A stretch of 64,000 nucleotides of DNA from Pelagivirga sediminicola (lineage in GTDB: Bacteria; Pseudomonadota; Alphaproteobacteria; Rhodobacterales; Rhodobacteraceae): contig NZ_QCYH01000005.1 in NCBI RefSeq assembly GCF_003072125.1, positions 186,001 through 250,000 of the forward strand, given 5' to 3'. The number at the start of each line of letters is the position of its first letter. The stretch's first letter is position 1. A program made the translations under genes and the position numbers. The notes under the pieces were generated by a model. That model made no database searches. It worked only from the letters and a program-made list of their open reading frames with translations, and was not told the DNA's origin. This document shows, piece by piece, positions 9,493 through 19,455 of the stretch.

Positions 9493-10386
9493 ATGACGGC
9501 TCAGGTGATTGACGGCAAGGCCTTTGCGGCCGAGGTGCGGGGCAAGGTTGCGGAGCATGTGACGCGGCTGAAGGAAAAGCACGATCTGGTGCCCGGCCTT
9601 GCCGTCGTGCTGGTGGGCGAGGACCCGGCCAGCCAGGTCTACGTCCGCTCGAAGGGCAAGCAGACGACCGAAGTGGGCATGAAAAGCGTCGAGCACAAGC
9701 TGGACGCGGATACGTCCGAGGCCGATCTGCTGGCGCTGATCGACAAGCTGAACAAGGACGACAGCATTCACGGGATCCTGGTGCAGCTGCCGCTGCCCAA
9801 GCATCTGAACGAGGATCTGGTGATCAATTCCCTCGATCCCGCCAAGGATGTGGACGGGTTTCACATCTCGAACGTCGGTCTGCTGGGGACCGGCCAGAAA
9901 AGCATGGTGCCCTGCACGCCGCTGGGGTGCCTGATGATGCTGCGTCATCATCATGGCTCGCTGTCGGGAATGGACGCCGTCGTGATCGGGCGCAGCAATA
10001 TCGTGGGCAAGCCGATGGCGCAGCTCCTGCTTGGCGATAGCTGCACGGTGACGATTGCCCATTCGCGCACCAAGGACCTGGCCGATGTGGTCCGCCGCGC
10101 CGATATTGTCGTGGCCGCCGTCGGACGCCCCGAAATGGTGCCGGGCGACTGGATCAAGGAAGGCGCTACCGTCATCGACGTGGGCATCAACCGGATCGAG
10201 AAGGACGACGGCAAGACCAAGCTGGTCGGTGATGTCGATTATGAAAGCTGCGCAAAGCGCGCCGGTGCCATCACTCCGGTTCCGGGGGGGGTCGGGCCGA
10301 TGACGATCGCATGCTTGCTGGCGAATACCTTGACTGCCGCCTGCCGGGCCAATGGGCTGGACGAGCCCGAAGGCCTGACCGTCTGA
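9493..10386 (+). CDS. folD: Bifunctional methylene-THF dehydrogenase / methenyl-THF cyclohydrolase
   Basis: Interconverts 5,10-methylene-THF and 10-formyl-THF with NADP; 297 aa, cytoplasmic. The catalytic lysine region YVRSKGKQ is near residues 50-57. Also present are GILVQLPLP, the DVDGFH motif, and the dinucleotide-binding segment [11 protein letters not shown]. The C-terminal [11 protein letters not shown] block is intact. I chose the ATG at 9493 because the in-frame ATG at 9475 is followed by the AGGAGAG that forms the Shine-Dalgarno for 9493. It works in series with fhs. It ends 6 bases from the convergent pdeM-like gene. Confidence 0.97.
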   Translation: MTAQVIDGKAFAAEVRGKVAEHVTRLKEKHDLVPGLAVVLVGEDPASQVYVRSKGKQTTEVGMKSVEHKLDADTSEADLLALIDKLNKDDSIHGILVQLPLPKHLNEDLVINSLDPAKDVDGFHISNVGLLGTGQKSMVPCTPLGCLMMLRHHHGSLSGMDAVVIGRSNIVGKPMAQLLLGDSCTVTIAHSRTKDLADVVRRADIVVAAVGRPEMVPGDWIKEGATVIDVGINRIEKDDGKTKLVGDVDYESCAKRAGAITPVPGGVGPMTIACLLANTLTAACRANGLDEPEGLTV

Positions 10387-10392
10387 AGCGCC

Positions 10393-11055
10393 TTAGCGTG
10401 GCATCGGGATCGCGCGGGCGGTTTTGCCGGTCAGCACCGCGATCGCCTGCGCGCTCATGAGCGTTGCCAGCGCCGGATTGTCGCTGCGCAGCCCGCCCGT
10501 ATAGGTGCCGTAGGCCGGCATGATGACACGCGCCGTATCAATCAGAAACGCGGGGCGGCTGAGGCTGCGGCCCCGCGTTTTGACATTCGCTTTGGGGTGG
10601 TAGTGCCCCGACACCTCGCCATGGGCGCCAAGGCGGGCTATGTGGCGGAATGTAAGGGGCGCCAGCGCAAGCTCGGCCAGATATGTGCCGCCCAGATCGA
10701 CCGGCCCCGGATCGTGATTGCCTTCGATCCAGATCCAGCGCCGCCCGGATTGCAGCGTCGCAATCCACAGCTTTTCCCCGTCGCTCAGCGCGTCAGCCGC
10801 CGCGATGTCGTCAAAGCTGTCGCCAAGACAGATGACGGTTTTCGCACCAGTGGCGCGCAGATCGGCCTCAAGCCGGGCAAGCGTGTCGCGGGTCTCATAA
10901 GGCGGCAGGGACGCGCTGCCCAGCCGCGCGCGGCGCTCGGATTTACCAAGATGCAGGTCAGACACGCAGAGCAGCGACTTGTCCGGCCAGAACAGCGCAC
11001 CTGAAGGCAGGGCGATGAGGCGCGCGCCTGCGAGAGTAAAGGAATGGCCCGTCAT
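10393..11055 (-). CDS. pdeM: PdeM-like metallophosphoesterase
   Basis: A 220 aa calcineurin-type phosphoesterase. The metal-binding motifs are in order: SDLHLGK (about 32-38), LGDSFDD (about 76-82), GNHD (about 111-114) and GHYHPK (about 150-155). It matches the family called ligase-associated DNA damage response endonuclease PdeM, which is normally encoded next to an LHR-type helicase, an exonuclease and an ATP-dependent ligase. None of those partners is here; it stands alone between folD and parE. Biochemical function is inferred from the family only. Confidence 0.82.
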   Translation of the reverse strand: MTGHSFTLAGARLIALPSGALFWPDKSLLCVSDLHLGKSERRARLGSASLPPYETRDTLARLEADLRATGAKTVICLGDSFDDIAAADALSDGEKLWIATLQSGRRWIWIEGNHDPGPVDLGGTYLAELALAPLTFRHIARLGAHGEVSGHYHPKANVKTRGRSLSRPAFLIDTARVIMPAYGTYTGGLRSDNPALATLMSAQAIAVLTGKTARAIPMPR

Positions 11056-11073
11056 TGGCGGTGTCGAGGCGCC

Positions 11074-13044
11074 TCACACATCCAGTTCCTCCACAAACCG
11101 TGCATTCTCCTGAATGTATTGAAAGCGCAGCTCCGGCTTTTTCCCCATCAACCGCTCGACAAGATCGCCTGTCTCGCCCGGTTCATCCTCGTCTATCGTC
11201 ACGCGGATCAGCTTGCGCGATTTGACGTCCATCGTCGTCTCCTTCAGGTCCTTGGCGTCCATTTCGCCGAGGCCCTTGAAACGACTGACGTCGATCTTGC
11301 CCTTGCCGCCAAGGCCCTTGGCCATCCACAGATCCCGCTCGGCCTCGTCGATGCAATAGACGCGGCGTGCGCCCTGGCTGAGGCGGTAGAGGGGCGGGCA
11401 GGCCAGGTAGAGGTGGCCCGCGTCGATCATCGGGCGCATCTGCGTGAAGAAGAATGTCATCAGCAGCGATGCGATATGCGCGCCGTCGACATCGGCATCG
11501 GTCATGATGATGATCTTGTCATAGCGCAGATCGTCGAGGTTGAACTTGGAGCCGAGCCCGACGCCAAGGGCCTGCGTCAGATCGCTGATTTCCTGATTGC
11601 TGCCCAGTTTCGAGCTTGCAGCCCCCAGCACGTTCAGGATCTTGCCCCGCAAGGGAAGCAGCGCCTGCGTCTTGCGGTCACGCGCCATCTTGGCCGAGCC
11701 GCCGGCCGAATCTCCCTCGACGATGAACAACTCGGTGCCGTCGCGGGTGTTGGAGGAGCAATCGACCAGCTTGCCGGGCAGCCGCAGTTTCTTGGTCGCC
11801 GTCTTGCGCTGGGTTTCCTTTTCCTGACGGCGGCGCAGACGCTCTTCGGCGCGCAGGACCAGAAAATCAAGGATCGCGCCCGCTGACCTGGTGTCGGCGG
11901 CAAGCCAGTTGTCGAAATGATCGCGCACGGAGTTTTCCACCATGCGCTGGGCATCAACCGTGGCCAGCCTGTCCTTGGTCTGTCCGACGAATTCAGGCTC
12001 GCGGATAAAGCAGCTGACCAGCGCGCCGGCGCCGGTCATCAGATCCTCGCGCGTGATGGTCGCCGCCTTCTTGTTGCTGACCAGCTCGCCGTAGCCCTTG
12101 ATTCCCTTGAGGATCGCGGCCCAGAACCCGGCCTCGTGCGTGCCGCCTTCGGGCGTGGGCACCGTGTTGCAGTAGGACTGGATAAAACCGTCGCGGGCCG
12201 GCGTCCAGTTGATCGCCCATTCGACCTTGCCGGGAACCTTGAACTTCTCGAAGCTGACGGAGCCGGCGAAGGGCGTGTCGGCATAGGTGGTTGCGCCGCC
12301 CATCGCCTCGGTCAGGTAATCCGAAAGGCCGCCGGGGAAATGGAATTTCGCCTCGCGCGGGGTTTCGCCATCGTCGATTTCCGTTTTCCAGCGGATCTCA
12401 ACGCCCGAAAACAGATACGCCTTGGAGCGGGCCATCTTGAACAGGCGCGCGGGCTTCAACTTGAGCGAGCCGAAGATTTCGGGGTCGGGATGGAAGGTCA
12501 CAGCGGTTCCGCGCCGGTTGGGAGCCGCACCGATCTTGGCCAGCGGCGCGACGGGCAGGCCGCGCGAGAACTCCATCGCGAACAGCTCCTTGTTGCGGGC
12601 CACTTCCACCCGCAGATGGTCCGACAGCGCATTGACCACGGACGAGCCGACACCGTGCAAGCCGCCCGATGTCTCATAGCTGTCGCCGGAAAACTTGCCG
12701 CCGGCGTTCAGCGTGCAAAAGATGATTTCCAGCGCGGATTTGGCCGGATCCTTGGGGTGCGGGCCGGTGGGGATGCCGCGCCCGTTGTCGCGGACCGAAA
12801 CATGGCCGTTCTCGTGAAGCTCCACCTCGATCCACGTTGCGTGACCGGCAACCGCCTCGTCCATCGAGTTGTCGACGATTTCGGCCACCATGTGATGCAA
12901 CGCGCGATCATCCTTGCCGCCGATATACATTCCGGGGCGCAGGCGCACATGCTCCATATCCTCCAGAACCTGGATCGAGGACGCGTCATAGTCGCCGGAC
13001 GAGGTGGCGGCAGTCAGAAGATCGGACATCGGGGCGCTGCTCAT
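11074..13044 (-). CDS. parE: DNA topoisomerase IV subunit B
   Basis: ATPase subunit of topoisomerase IV, which separates replicated chromosomes; 656 aa. The GHKL ATP-binding site includes EIVDNSMDEAVAG (about residues 53-65) and a DNGRGIPTGPHP block. The TOPRIM domain has LFIVEGDSAGGSA and the metal-binding DADVDGAHI. The length and the C-terminal FQYIQENA block suit ParE rather than the longer GyrB. The ATG at 13044 has no clear Shine-Dalgarno, and a second ATG five codons in (13029) is an alternative. It appears monocistronic. Confidence 0.95.
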   Translation of the reverse strand: MSSAPMSDLLTAATSSGDYDASSIQVLEDMEHVRLRPGMYIGGKDDRALHHMVAEIVDNSMDEAVAGHATWIEVELHENGHVSVRDNGRGIPTGPHPKDPAKSALEIIFCTLNAGGKFSGDSYETSGGLHGVGSSVVNALSDHLRVEVARNKELFAMEFSRGLPVAPLAKIGAAPNRRGTAVTFHPDPEIFGSLKLKPARLFKMARSKAYLFSGVEIRWKTEIDDGETPREAKFHFPGGLSDYLTEAMGGATTYADTPFAGSVSFEKFKVPGKVEWAINWTPARDGFIQSYCNTVPTPEGGTHEAGFWAAILKGIKGYGELVSNKKAATITREDLMTGAGALVSCFIREPEFVGQTKDRLATVDAQRMVENSVRDHFDNWLAADTRSAGAILDFLVLRAEERLRRRQEKETQRKTATKKLRLPGKLVDCSSNTRDGTELFIVEGDSAGGSAKMARDRKTQALLPLRGKILNVLGAASSKLGSNQEISDLTQALGVGLGSKFNLDDLRYDKIIIMTDADVDGAHIASLLMTFFFTQMRPMIDAGHLYLACPPLYRLSQGARRVYCIDEAERDLWMAKGLGGKGKIDVSRFKGLGEMDAKDLKETTMDVKSRKLIRVTIDEDEPGETGDLVERLMGKKPELRFQYIQENARFVEELDV

Positions 13045-13127
13045 TTTTTATGATGGATTTTGGTGATTATGCCAGAGCTGCGCACCGGTTGAAAGCCGCG
13101 CGTGGCGTCACGCAGGCGCGGAACGCA

Positions 13128-13415
13128 TCAGGGCGGTGCGGTATTCCAGATGGCAAGGCCCAGAAGGTTCATCGCCAGCAGCCCGGCGGTCAGGCATGCC
13201 AGTTGCCAGCGCGCGCGCCGATGGATCGGATCCCGGATGAACCGCCAGAATTCCGCCGCTTGCTCGCGCGGGGTGGGCCACATGCGGCCGCGGTCTTGGG
13301 CCGAAGCGCGTGCGGCCCGCGTCAGGGTGAAAAGGGCGTGAAACATCCACCATATCCACAGGACGAACAGCACGGCCGACAGGGCCAGCCAAATCGTCTG
13401 TATCAGCGGTATCAT
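13128..13415 (-). CDS. Small membrane protein of unknown function
   Basis: A 95 aa protein with an N-terminal hydrophobic helix (about residues 5-30) and a second at about 70-90. A basic, proline-containing stretch (RARASAQDRGRMW) lies between them. I recognise no family. It sits upstream of parE on the same strand, about 80 bases away, and could share a promoter region with the divergent exporter gene. Codon use resembles its neighbours. Confidence 0.65.
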   Translation of the reverse strand: MIPLIQTIWLALSAVLFVLWIWWMFHALFTLTRAARASAQDRGRMWPTPREQAAEFWRFIRDPIHRRARWQLACLTAGLLAMNLLGLAIWNTAPP

Positions 13416-13551
13416 CGCGCCCCCTGCTCACATCACCGAAACATCGCGGCGCCGCCCGGCTGGCGCCCGCGCTTTACAATGGGCCGATTCGCATGAACAG
13501 ATCGCTAAGGCGTTTTGCGGCTGAGCCGGAATATGCGCGAGGGTCATCTGG

Positions 13552-14451
13552 ATGAGCGAGCATTTCAAGGGATTGCTGATCACCGCGCTGGGCGTGCTCA
13601 TGGTGGTTCCCGACTCCCTTTTCGTGCGCCTGATTCAGGCGGATCCGGTCACGATCACCTTTTGGCGCGCCCTGATCGCGGGCGGCCTGATCCTGATCGG
13701 ATGCCTTGTTTTCCAAGGGTTATCCGGCTTTCGCGCCGTATTGCGCACCGGTTGGCCCGGCGCGCTGTATATTCTGCTGATGTCGACGACCGCGCCGGGG
13801 TTCGTCATGGCAATATCGCTGACCAGCGTGGCGAATGTGGTGTTCATCTTCGCCTCCATCCCGGTATTTGCCGCGATTTTCAGCCGGATCTTTCTGGGCG
13901 AGCCGTTCAGCAAACGCATGATCTTGACGTTGGCCGCGGTGTTGCCGGGGCTTGGGGTCATTGCCTATGGCAGCTCGGAAAACGCGATCGCAAACTGGCG
14001 GGGCGATCTGATCGCGCTGGCCGTCTCGGCCAGTTTCGCGGCTGCGCTGACGGCCGTGCGCAGGGTGCGGGCGACGTCGATGATCCCGGCCATCCCGATA
14101 GCGTATCTGCTGTCGGCGTTTGTCATGCTGATCTGGGCGACCCCCGGTCAGGCGATGCCATCACAATGGCCGCTGGTGCTGGGCCATGGCGCGTTCATCG
14201 CTGTGTCCACGTCCCTCCTGACGCTTGGCCCGCGCTACCTGGCTTCGGCGGAGGTGTCGCTGTTGATCTTGTTGGAATCGGTGCTGGCGCCGCTTCTGGT
14301 GTGGGCGGCGATAGGCGAAGATCCCGGAGCCTGGGCAATCCTGGGCGGCGCGGTGGTGATCGGCGCGCTCCTGATCTCCAACGTGATCGCCTTGCGGCGC
14401 GGGCGCGTCAGAAATTCGCGTCGACCCCCGGCAGTTTCAGCGCCGAGATAA
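13552..14451 (+). CDS. DMT/EamA-family transporter
   Basis: A 299 aa inner-membrane protein with about ten hydrophobic helices in two homologous halves of roughly 140 aa, the EamA arrangement. FWRALIAGG in the first half and LLILLESVLAPL in the second are characteristic of this family. Members export metabolites such as amino acids or nucleobases; the substrate cannot be told from sequence. The 3' end overlaps the convergent mipZ gene by 44 bases, so the last codons of the two genes share DNA. Confidence 0.88.
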   Translation: MSEHFKGLLITALGVLMVVPDSLFVRLIQADPVTITFWRALIAGGLILIGCLVFQGLSGFRAVLRTGWPGALYILLMSTTAPGFVMAISLTSVANVVFIFASIPVFAAIFSRIFLGEPFSKRMILTLAAVLPGLGVIAYGSSENAIANWRGDLIALAVSASFAAALTAVRRVRATSMIPAIPIAYLLSAFVMLIWATPGQAMPSQWPLVLGHGAFIAVSTSLLTLGPRYLASAEVSLLILLESVLAPLLVWAAIGEDPGAWAILGGAVVIGALLISNVIALRRGRVRNSRRPPAVSAPR

Positions 14452-15217
14452 GATCGCGCAGCTCCTGCCGCGCCGCGATGTTCGAGATGTTCAACTGCTT
14501 CACGCCCACGTCCTTGAGATCCAGCAATGTCAGACCGCGCGGGAAGAGCTCGCGGAAAATCACCCGCTCGTTAAAGCCGGGAGCGGTGCGAAATCCGATC
14601 CGCTTGGCCAGATTATCCAGCGCGGCGCCCATTTTCTCCTTGTTGACCATGGCCTGCGCGCCGACGCGGTTGCGCACGACAATCCAGTCGATGGGCTTCA
14701 ACCCCGCCTGCGCGCGCAACTGGCGCGCGTTCCAGACCATCTCGGAATAGACCGAAGGGCGCAGGATCTTGCGCCCGTCTTCGTCGACATGGGCCAGAAG
14801 GTCAAAATCGACAAAGCTGTCGTTCAGCGGCGTGATCAGCGTATCGGCCAGCGAATGCGCGACCTGGCTCAGCCGTGTATGCGAGCCGGGGCAGTCGATC
14901 ACGATGAAATCGCTGTCCGGCTCCAGCGAGGCGACTGCCTCGGACAGGCGGCGGTCAAAGACGTTCTCACCGGGGCCAAGCGTTGCCTGATCCACCTCGG
15001 GAAGGTCGTGATAAAACGGGCTGGGCAGGTCCAGACCCGACTTGGCCAGAAACGCCTTGCGGTTTTCCGCATAGCGCCCGAACGTCTTTTGCCGCAGGTC
15101 CAGATCCAGCGCGCTGACCGTCTTGCCCATCCGCGCCAAGGCGGTTGCGACGTGCATGGACACGGTCGATTTGCCCGCGCCGCCCTTTTCGTTTCCGACG
15201 ACGATGATATGCGCCAT
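14408..15217 (-). CDS. mipZ: Division-plane positioning ATPase MipZ
   Basis: A ParA-like P-loop ATPase, 269 aa, that in alphaproteobacteria forms a gradient from the poles and keeps FtsZ from assembling away from midcell. The deviant Walker A motif NEKGGAGKST is at residues 8-17. A switch region DCPGSHTRLS and a KPIDWIVVRNRV block are also present. The N-terminal segment and length fit MipZ better than ParA. The gene is convergent with, and overlaps by 44 bases, the exporter gene. No parB or parS is in the window. Confidence 0.93.
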   Translation of the reverse strand: MAHIIVVGNEKGGAGKSTVSMHVATALARMGKTVSALDLDLRQKTFGRYAENRKAFLAKSGLDLPSPFYHDLPEVDQATLGPGENVFDRRLSEAVASLEPDSDFIVIDCPGSHTRLSQVAHSLADTLITPLNDSFVDFDLLAHVDEDGRKILRPSVYSEMVWNARQLRAQAGLKPIDWIVVRNRVGAQAMVNKEKMGAALDNLAKRIGFRTAPGFNERVIFRELFPRGLTLLDLKDVGVKQLNISNIAARQELRDLISALKLPGVDANF

Positions 15218-15316
15218 GTCCCAAGTTCCCTTACCCTACGCCCTCGGCACGGAGCGTTTCGCGCATAGTATCGCGCGGATCGGTGATAGGAAAGAGCGCG
15301 CCAGTGAGGGCGCGGT

Positions 15317-15856
15317 TTATTCATCCTCGGCAGGATAAACGACATTTCGGTCGTCGCGTATGCGCGCCCCCTGCGTCATCTTGGCGGGCTCGGTTCGGCC
15401 CGGCGCCATCAGATGGTCGACCGGATGTTCGCGCGCCAGCAGATAGTCGGTGATGATACGCCGGTGGCAGCGCCACCAGACCGCTTCGGCGCACATGATC
15501 GCAACCTTGCGGCGTTTTCCCAGCGTTAAAAGCTCGTCGAACGCTGCGGCAAATTCACGCCCCAGGGCATAGTCGGCATAGTTCTGGAAACTGCGCACGC
15601 GCCACATCGCATTGACCGCATCGTCAACCTGCGGCTGCACCTTGCGGCGCCCGCCAAGGTCCGGAAAATGCCGATAGTCGATTTGCCATTTGCGCAAATC
15701 GTCGGGAAGGGTGTCCGTATTATAAGCGGGATTGCTCCGCGATTTCGGGAATGATCGCACGTCGGCAACGACATTCACTTGCGCATCGCGAAGCATTCCT
15801 GCGAACTCGGCCAGATCGCGGGTCGAATGTCCGATGGTGGTGAACCCGGTGGACAT
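15317..15856 (-). CDS. DUF488-family protein
   Basis: A 179 aa protein with the DUF488 hallmarks: an N-terminal TIGHSTR motif, DVRSFPKSRSNP, and a C-terminal segment with CAEAVWWRCHRR. The last contains the conserved Cys and HRR of the family. Function is unknown. The ATG at 15856 overlaps the stop of the upstream DUF2945 gene (TGATG), so the two are probably translationally coupled. A TTG one codon upstream is less likely. Confidence 0.85.
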   Translation of the reverse strand: MSTGFTTIGHSTRDLAEFAGMLRDAQVNVVADVRSFPKSRSNPAYNTDTLPDDLRKWQIDYRHFPDLGGRRKVQPQVDDAVNAMWRVRSFQNYADYALGREFAAAFDELLTLGKRRKVAIMCAEAVWWRCHRRIITDYLLAREHPVDHLMAPGRTEPAKMTQGARIRDDRNVVYPAEDE

Positions 15857-16065
15857 CAATCCAGCTTGGTCAGGGCGTCTTCCTTGTGCGCGGCGATGTG
15901 ATCGGTCTTGTCGCTTTCGATCTCGTATTGCGGATCGTCCTTGGACGCGCGCCGTTTATGGCCCTTGTAGTCGAAATCCTGTTCATGGACCTTGATGATC
16001 TTGCCGCTGACGCGGCCCGCTTCGGAATTCCAGCTGACGTGATCGCCTTTTGAAAACTTTGCCAT
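15856..16065 (-). CDS. DUF2945 (HVA1/TUDOR-like) small protein
   Basis: A 69 aa soluble, charged protein. It has the layout of the DUF2945 / hypervirulence-associated TUDOR family: KGDHVSWNSEAGRVSGKI at the start, then a KGHKRRASKDDPQYEI block. The role is not established. A very strong Shine-Dalgarno (AAAGGAGGCGAC) precedes the ATG. It is the first gene of a two-gene unit with the DUF488 gene, and lies downstream of the dnaJ terminator. Confidence 0.85.
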   Translation of the reverse strand: MAKFSKGDHVSWNSEAGRVSGKIIKVHEQDFDYKGHKRRASKDDPQYEIESDKTDHIAAHKEDALTKLD

Positions 16066-16119
16066 TGTCGCCTCCTTTTCAGGGTAAACGTCGCGGCGCG
16101 CGGCATCGTTCCAAACGCA

Positions 16120-16146
16120 AAAGGCCCCGCAGGGTGCGGGGCCTTT
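16120..16146 (-). terminator. Terminator of dnaJ
   Basis: A perfect 12-bp inverted repeat (AAAGGCCCCGCA, loop GGG, complement) lies 25 bases after the dnaJ stop. Read on the minus strand, it ends in CCTTTTGCGTTT. The A run on the other side could let it work in both directions. Confidence 0.85.
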
Positions 16147-16170
16147 GATGGGTCCGGTCGGCGGGGCGGC

Positions 16171-17328
16171 TCAGCCCTTCATGCTGTCCCAGAAGGACTT
16201 GACCGAGCGGAAAAAGCTCTTGCTTTCGGGGTTGTTGTCCTCCGACAGGGCCTCGAACTCGCGCAGAAGCTCTTTTTGCTTCGAGGTCAGGTTGACCGGC
16301 GTCTCGACCGCCATCTCGATGAACATGTCGCCCGCGCCGCCGCCGCGGAGCGCCGGCATGCCCTTGCCGCGCAGGCGCATCTGGCGGCCCGACTGGCTGC
16401 CTGCCGGTATCTTCACCTTGCTGCGTCCGCCGTCGATGGTGGGCACCTCGATATCGCCGCCGATGGCTGCCGTGATCATCGACACGGGAACCTTGCAATA
16501 AAGGTTGCTTTCCTCGCGGTCAAAGAGGCTGTGCTTGGCAACCTCGATGAAGATATAAAGATCGCCCGGAGGACCGCCGCGCATGCCGGCCTCGCCCTCG
16601 CCGGACAGGCGAATGCGCGTTCCGGTCTCGACGCCAGCGGGGATGTTCACGCTCAGCGCGCGATCCTTTTCGACGCGGCCCTGACCACCACAGGATTTGC
16701 ACGGGTTCTGCACGATCTGGCCCATGCCCGAACAGGTGGGGCAGGTCCGCTCGACCGTGAAAAACCCCTGCTGCGCGCGCACCTTGCCCATGCCCGAACA
16801 GGTCGGGCAGGTCGTCGGCTCGGCGCCGCCCTCGGCGCCCGATCCGTCACAGGCGTTGCACTGAACGGAGGTTGGCACGTTGATCGTCTTTTGCAGCCCC
16901 TTGAAGGCGTCTTCCAGCGTCACGCGCATGTTATAGCGCAGGTCGGACCCGCGCGCGGCACGTTGCCGCCCGCCGCCGCCGCGTGCGCCCATGAAATCGC
17001 CGAAGAGATCGTCAAAGACGTCGGAAAAGGCGCTGGCGAAATCGCCTTGGCCCTGTCCGCCCGGTCCGGGGCGCCGTCCGTTGCCGCCGCCGCCCATGCC
17101 GCCCTCGAAGGCCGCGTGGCCGAACCGGTCATAGGCCGCCTTCTTCTCGGCGTCCTTCAGAACATCATACGCCTCGCCCGCTTCCTTGAACTGTGTCTCG
17201 GCTTCGGGGTTGTCCTTGTTGCTGTCGGGATGCAGCGCCTTCGCCTTCTGGCGATACGCTTTCTTGATTTCGTCCGCCGAGGCCCCGCGCGCGACGCCCA
17301 GCACCTCGTAATAATCGCGTTTGGCCAT
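16171..17328 (-). CDS. dnaJ: Chaperone DnaJ
   Basis: Hsp40 co-chaperone that stimulates DnaK, 385 aa. The J domain has HPD at residues 33-35. A glycine-rich linker follows (about 75-125). Four zinc-binding repeats follow: [24 protein letters not shown] and CKSCGGQG. The C-terminal substrate-binding domains are complete. AGGAG precedes the ATG. It lies 72 bases downstream of dnaK in the same direction, with a hairpin in the gap. Confidence 0.97.
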   Translation of the reverse strand: MAKRDYYEVLGVARGASADEIKKAYRQKAKALHPDSNKDNPEAETQFKEAGEAYDVLKDAEKKAAYDRFGHAAFEGGMGGGGNGRRPGPGGQGQGDFASAFSDVFDDLFGDFMGARGGGGRQRAARGSDLRYNMRVTLEDAFKGLQKTINVPTSVQCNACDGSGAEGGAEPTTCPTCSGMGKVRAQQGFFTVERTCPTCSGMGQIVQNPCKSCGGQGRVEKDRALSVNIPAGVETGTRIRLSGEGEAGMRGGPPGDLYIFIEVAKHSLFDREESNLYCKVPVSMITAAIGGDIEVPTIDGGRSKVKIPAGSQSGRQMRLRGKGMPALRGGGAGDMFIEMAVETPVNLTSKQKELLREFEALSEDNNPESKSFFRSVKSFWDSMKG

Positions 17329-17355
17329 TCGAGAACTCCTGTACCTGAAACGAAA

Positions 17356-17381
17356 CGGGCCGGCCTGATAGGACCGGCCCG
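17356..17381 (-). promoter_or_regulatory. Hairpin between dnaK and dnaJ
   Basis: An 8-bp perfect stem (CGGGCCGG ... CCGGCCCG) with a 10-base loop, followed on the minus strand by TTTCGTTTC. It resembles a weak or leaky terminator or an mRNA stability element. It could lower dnaJ relative to dnaK expression. Confidence 0.5.
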
Positions 17382-17400
17382 AAAGTCTCCTAGCGCCGCA

Positions 17401-19314
17401 TTAGCCGCGCTTGCTGTCGTCAAGGTCCTCGAAATCGGCATCGACGATGTCGTCGTCGCCCGGGCCTGCAGCTTCGTCGGCGCCCTTGGGGCTGCCGTCG
17501 TCTTCTTCCTGGGCCGCCTTGTAGATCGCCTCGCCCAGCTTCATCGCCGCCTCGGTAACGTTCTGGATGCCCGCCTTGATCTTGCCGGCGTCATCCTTCT
17601 CCAGATCGTCCTTGAGCGCGGAGATGGCCAGCTCGATCGCCTCGACCGTGGTGGGATCCACCTTGTCCGAGTGCTCCTCCATCGATTTCTCGGTGGAGTC
17701 GATCAGGCTTTCGGCCTGGTTCCGGGCCTCGACAAGCTCGCGGCGCGCCTTGTCGGCGTCTGCGTTCTCCTCGGCGTCCTTGACCATCTTTTCGATGTCT
17801 TCATCGGACAGACCGCCCGACGCTTGGATCGTGATCTTCTGCTCCTTGTTGGTGCCCTTGTCCTTGGCGGAGACAGAAACGATGCCGTTGGTGTCGATGT
17901 CGAACGTCACCTCGATCTGGGGCATGCCGCGCGGTGCGGGCGGGATGTTCTCCAGATTGAACTGGCCCAGCATCTTGTTGTCGGCTGCCATCTCGCGCTC
18001 GCCCTGGAACACCCGGATCGTCACGGCGTTCTGGTTGTCCTCGGCGGTCGAGAAGACCTGGCTCTTGTTCGTCGGGATCGTCGTGTTGCGGTCGATCAGG
18101 CGGGTGAACACGCCGCCCAGCGTCTCGATGCCAAGGCTCAGGGGCGTGACGTCCAGAAGGACCACGTCCTTGATGTCGCCCTGCAGGACGGCGGCCTGGA
18201 TGGCGGCGCCCATGGCAACGACCTCATCGGGGTTGACGCCCTTGTTCGGCTCCTTGCCGAACAGCTTGGTTACCTCTTCGATCACCTTGGGCATGCGGGT
18301 CATGCCGCCGACCAGAACGACCTCGTCGATATCGCTGGCCGACAGGCCCGCATCCTTCAGCGCGGCCTGGCACGGCTTGAGCGACGCCTTGATCAGATCG
18401 CCGACAAGGCTTTCCAGCTTGGCACGGGTCAGCTTCATGACCATGTGCAGCGGCTGGCCGTTCGAGGACATCGAGATGAACGGCTGGTTGATCTCGGTCT
18501 GGCTGGAGCTGGACAGCTCGATCTTGGCCTTTTCGGCAGCCTCTTTCAGACGCTGCAGGGCCATCTTGTCCTGCGTCAGGTCGACCTGGTGCTCTTTCTT
18601 GAACTCGTCCGCCAGATAGTTGACGATCCGCATGTCGAAATCTTCGCCGCCCAGGAACGTGTCGCCATTGGTGGCCTTCACTTCGAACAGGCCGTCCTCG
18701 ATCTCAAGGATGGTCACGTCGAACGTACCGCCGCCAAGGTCATAGACCGCGATCGTCTGGGCGTTGTCCTTGTCGAGGCCATAAGCCAGCGCGGCGGCCG
18801 TCGGCTCGTTGATGATGCGCAGGACTTCAAGGCCGGCAATCTTGCCCGCATCCTTGGTGGCCTGACGCTGGGCGTCGTTGAAATAGGCCGGAACGGTGAT
18901 GACGGCCTGCGTCACTTCCTCGCCCAGATAGCTCTCGGCGGTTTCCTTCATCTTGCCCAGAATGAACGCGCTGATCTGGCTGGGCGAATATTTCTCGCCG
19001 CGCGCCTGAACCCATGCGTCGCCATTGCCGCCGTCGATGACGGTGAAGGGCATGTTTTTCTTGTCCTTGGCCAGGTGGCTGTCATCGGCGCGGCGGCCGA
19101 TCAGGCGCTTGACGCCAAAGACGGTGTTTTCGGGGTTCGTGACCGCCTGCCGCTTGGCCGGCTGGCCGACGAGACGCTCGTTCTCGGTGAAGGCGACGAT
19201 CGACGGCGTGGTGCGCGTGCCTTCGGAGTTCTCGATCACGCGCGCGGTCTTGCCATCCATGATGGCGACACAGCTATTGGTGGTTCCCAGGTCAATACCA
19301 ATGACTTTGGACAT
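17401..19314 (-). CDS. dnaK: Chaperone DnaK (Hsp70)
   Basis: ATP-dependent folding chaperone, 637 aa. The first ATPase phosphate loop [12 protein letters not shown] is at residues 5-16. [14 protein letters not shown], the second phosphate loop DLGGGTFDV, and the adenosine motif [10 protein letters not shown] follow. The substrate-binding domain starts after [14 protein letters not shown]. The C-terminus is acidic (DADFEDLDD) but ends in SKRG. AAAGGGATG precedes the start. A heat-shock-type promoter lies about 110 bases upstream. Confidence 0.98.
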   Translation of the reverse strand: MSKVIGIDLGTTNSCVAIMDGKTARVIENSEGTRTTPSIVAFTENERLVGQPAKRQAVTNPENTVFGVKRLIGRRADDSHLAKDKKNMPFTVIDGGNGDAWVQARGEKYSPSQISAFILGKMKETAESYLGEEVTQAVITVPAYFNDAQRQATKDAGKIAGLEVLRIINEPTAAALAYGLDKDNAQTIAVYDLGGGTFDVTILEIEDGLFEVKATNGDTFLGGEDFDMRIVNYLADEFKKEHQVDLTQDKMALQRLKEAAEKAKIELSSSSQTEINQPFISMSSNGQPLHMVMKLTRAKLESLVGDLIKASLKPCQAALKDAGLSASDIDEVVLVGGMTRMPKVIEEVTKLFGKEPNKGVNPDEVVAMGAAIQAAVLQGDIKDVVLLDVTPLSLGIETLGGVFTRLIDRNTTIPTNKSQVFSTAEDNQNAVTIRVFQGEREMAADNKMLGQFNLENIPPAPRGMPQIEVTFDIDTNGIVSVSAKDKGTNKEQKITIQASGGLSDEDIEKMVKDAEENADADKARRELVEARNQAESLIDSTEKSMEEHSDKVDPTTVEAIELAISALKDDLEKDDAGKIKAGIQNVTEAAMKLGEAIYKAAQEEDDGSPKGADEAAGPGDDDIVDADFEDLDDSKRG

Positions 19315-19426
19315 GTTTTCATCCCTTTCTCTTCAGGCGATATGACAGGGCGCGACCCGTTTCGGCATCCCGGCCCCGGTTTGAGTTTCGGCGCGGCTGG
19401 CGATTGCTGGCCTTGCGTCGAGGCGT

Positions 19427-19455
19427 ATATAGGGAGGGGCGCAACGCCCTGCAAG
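19427..19455 (-). promoter_or_regulatory. RpoH (sigma-32)-type promoter of dnaK
   Basis: On the minus strand the sequence reads CTTGCAG, a 16-base spacer, then CTATAT. This fits the heat-shock promoter pattern known from alphaproteobacteria (CTTG ... CTATAT-like -10). It is placed about 110 bases upstream of the dnaK start. I saw no CIRCE-type inverted repeat in the gap. Confidence 0.6.
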
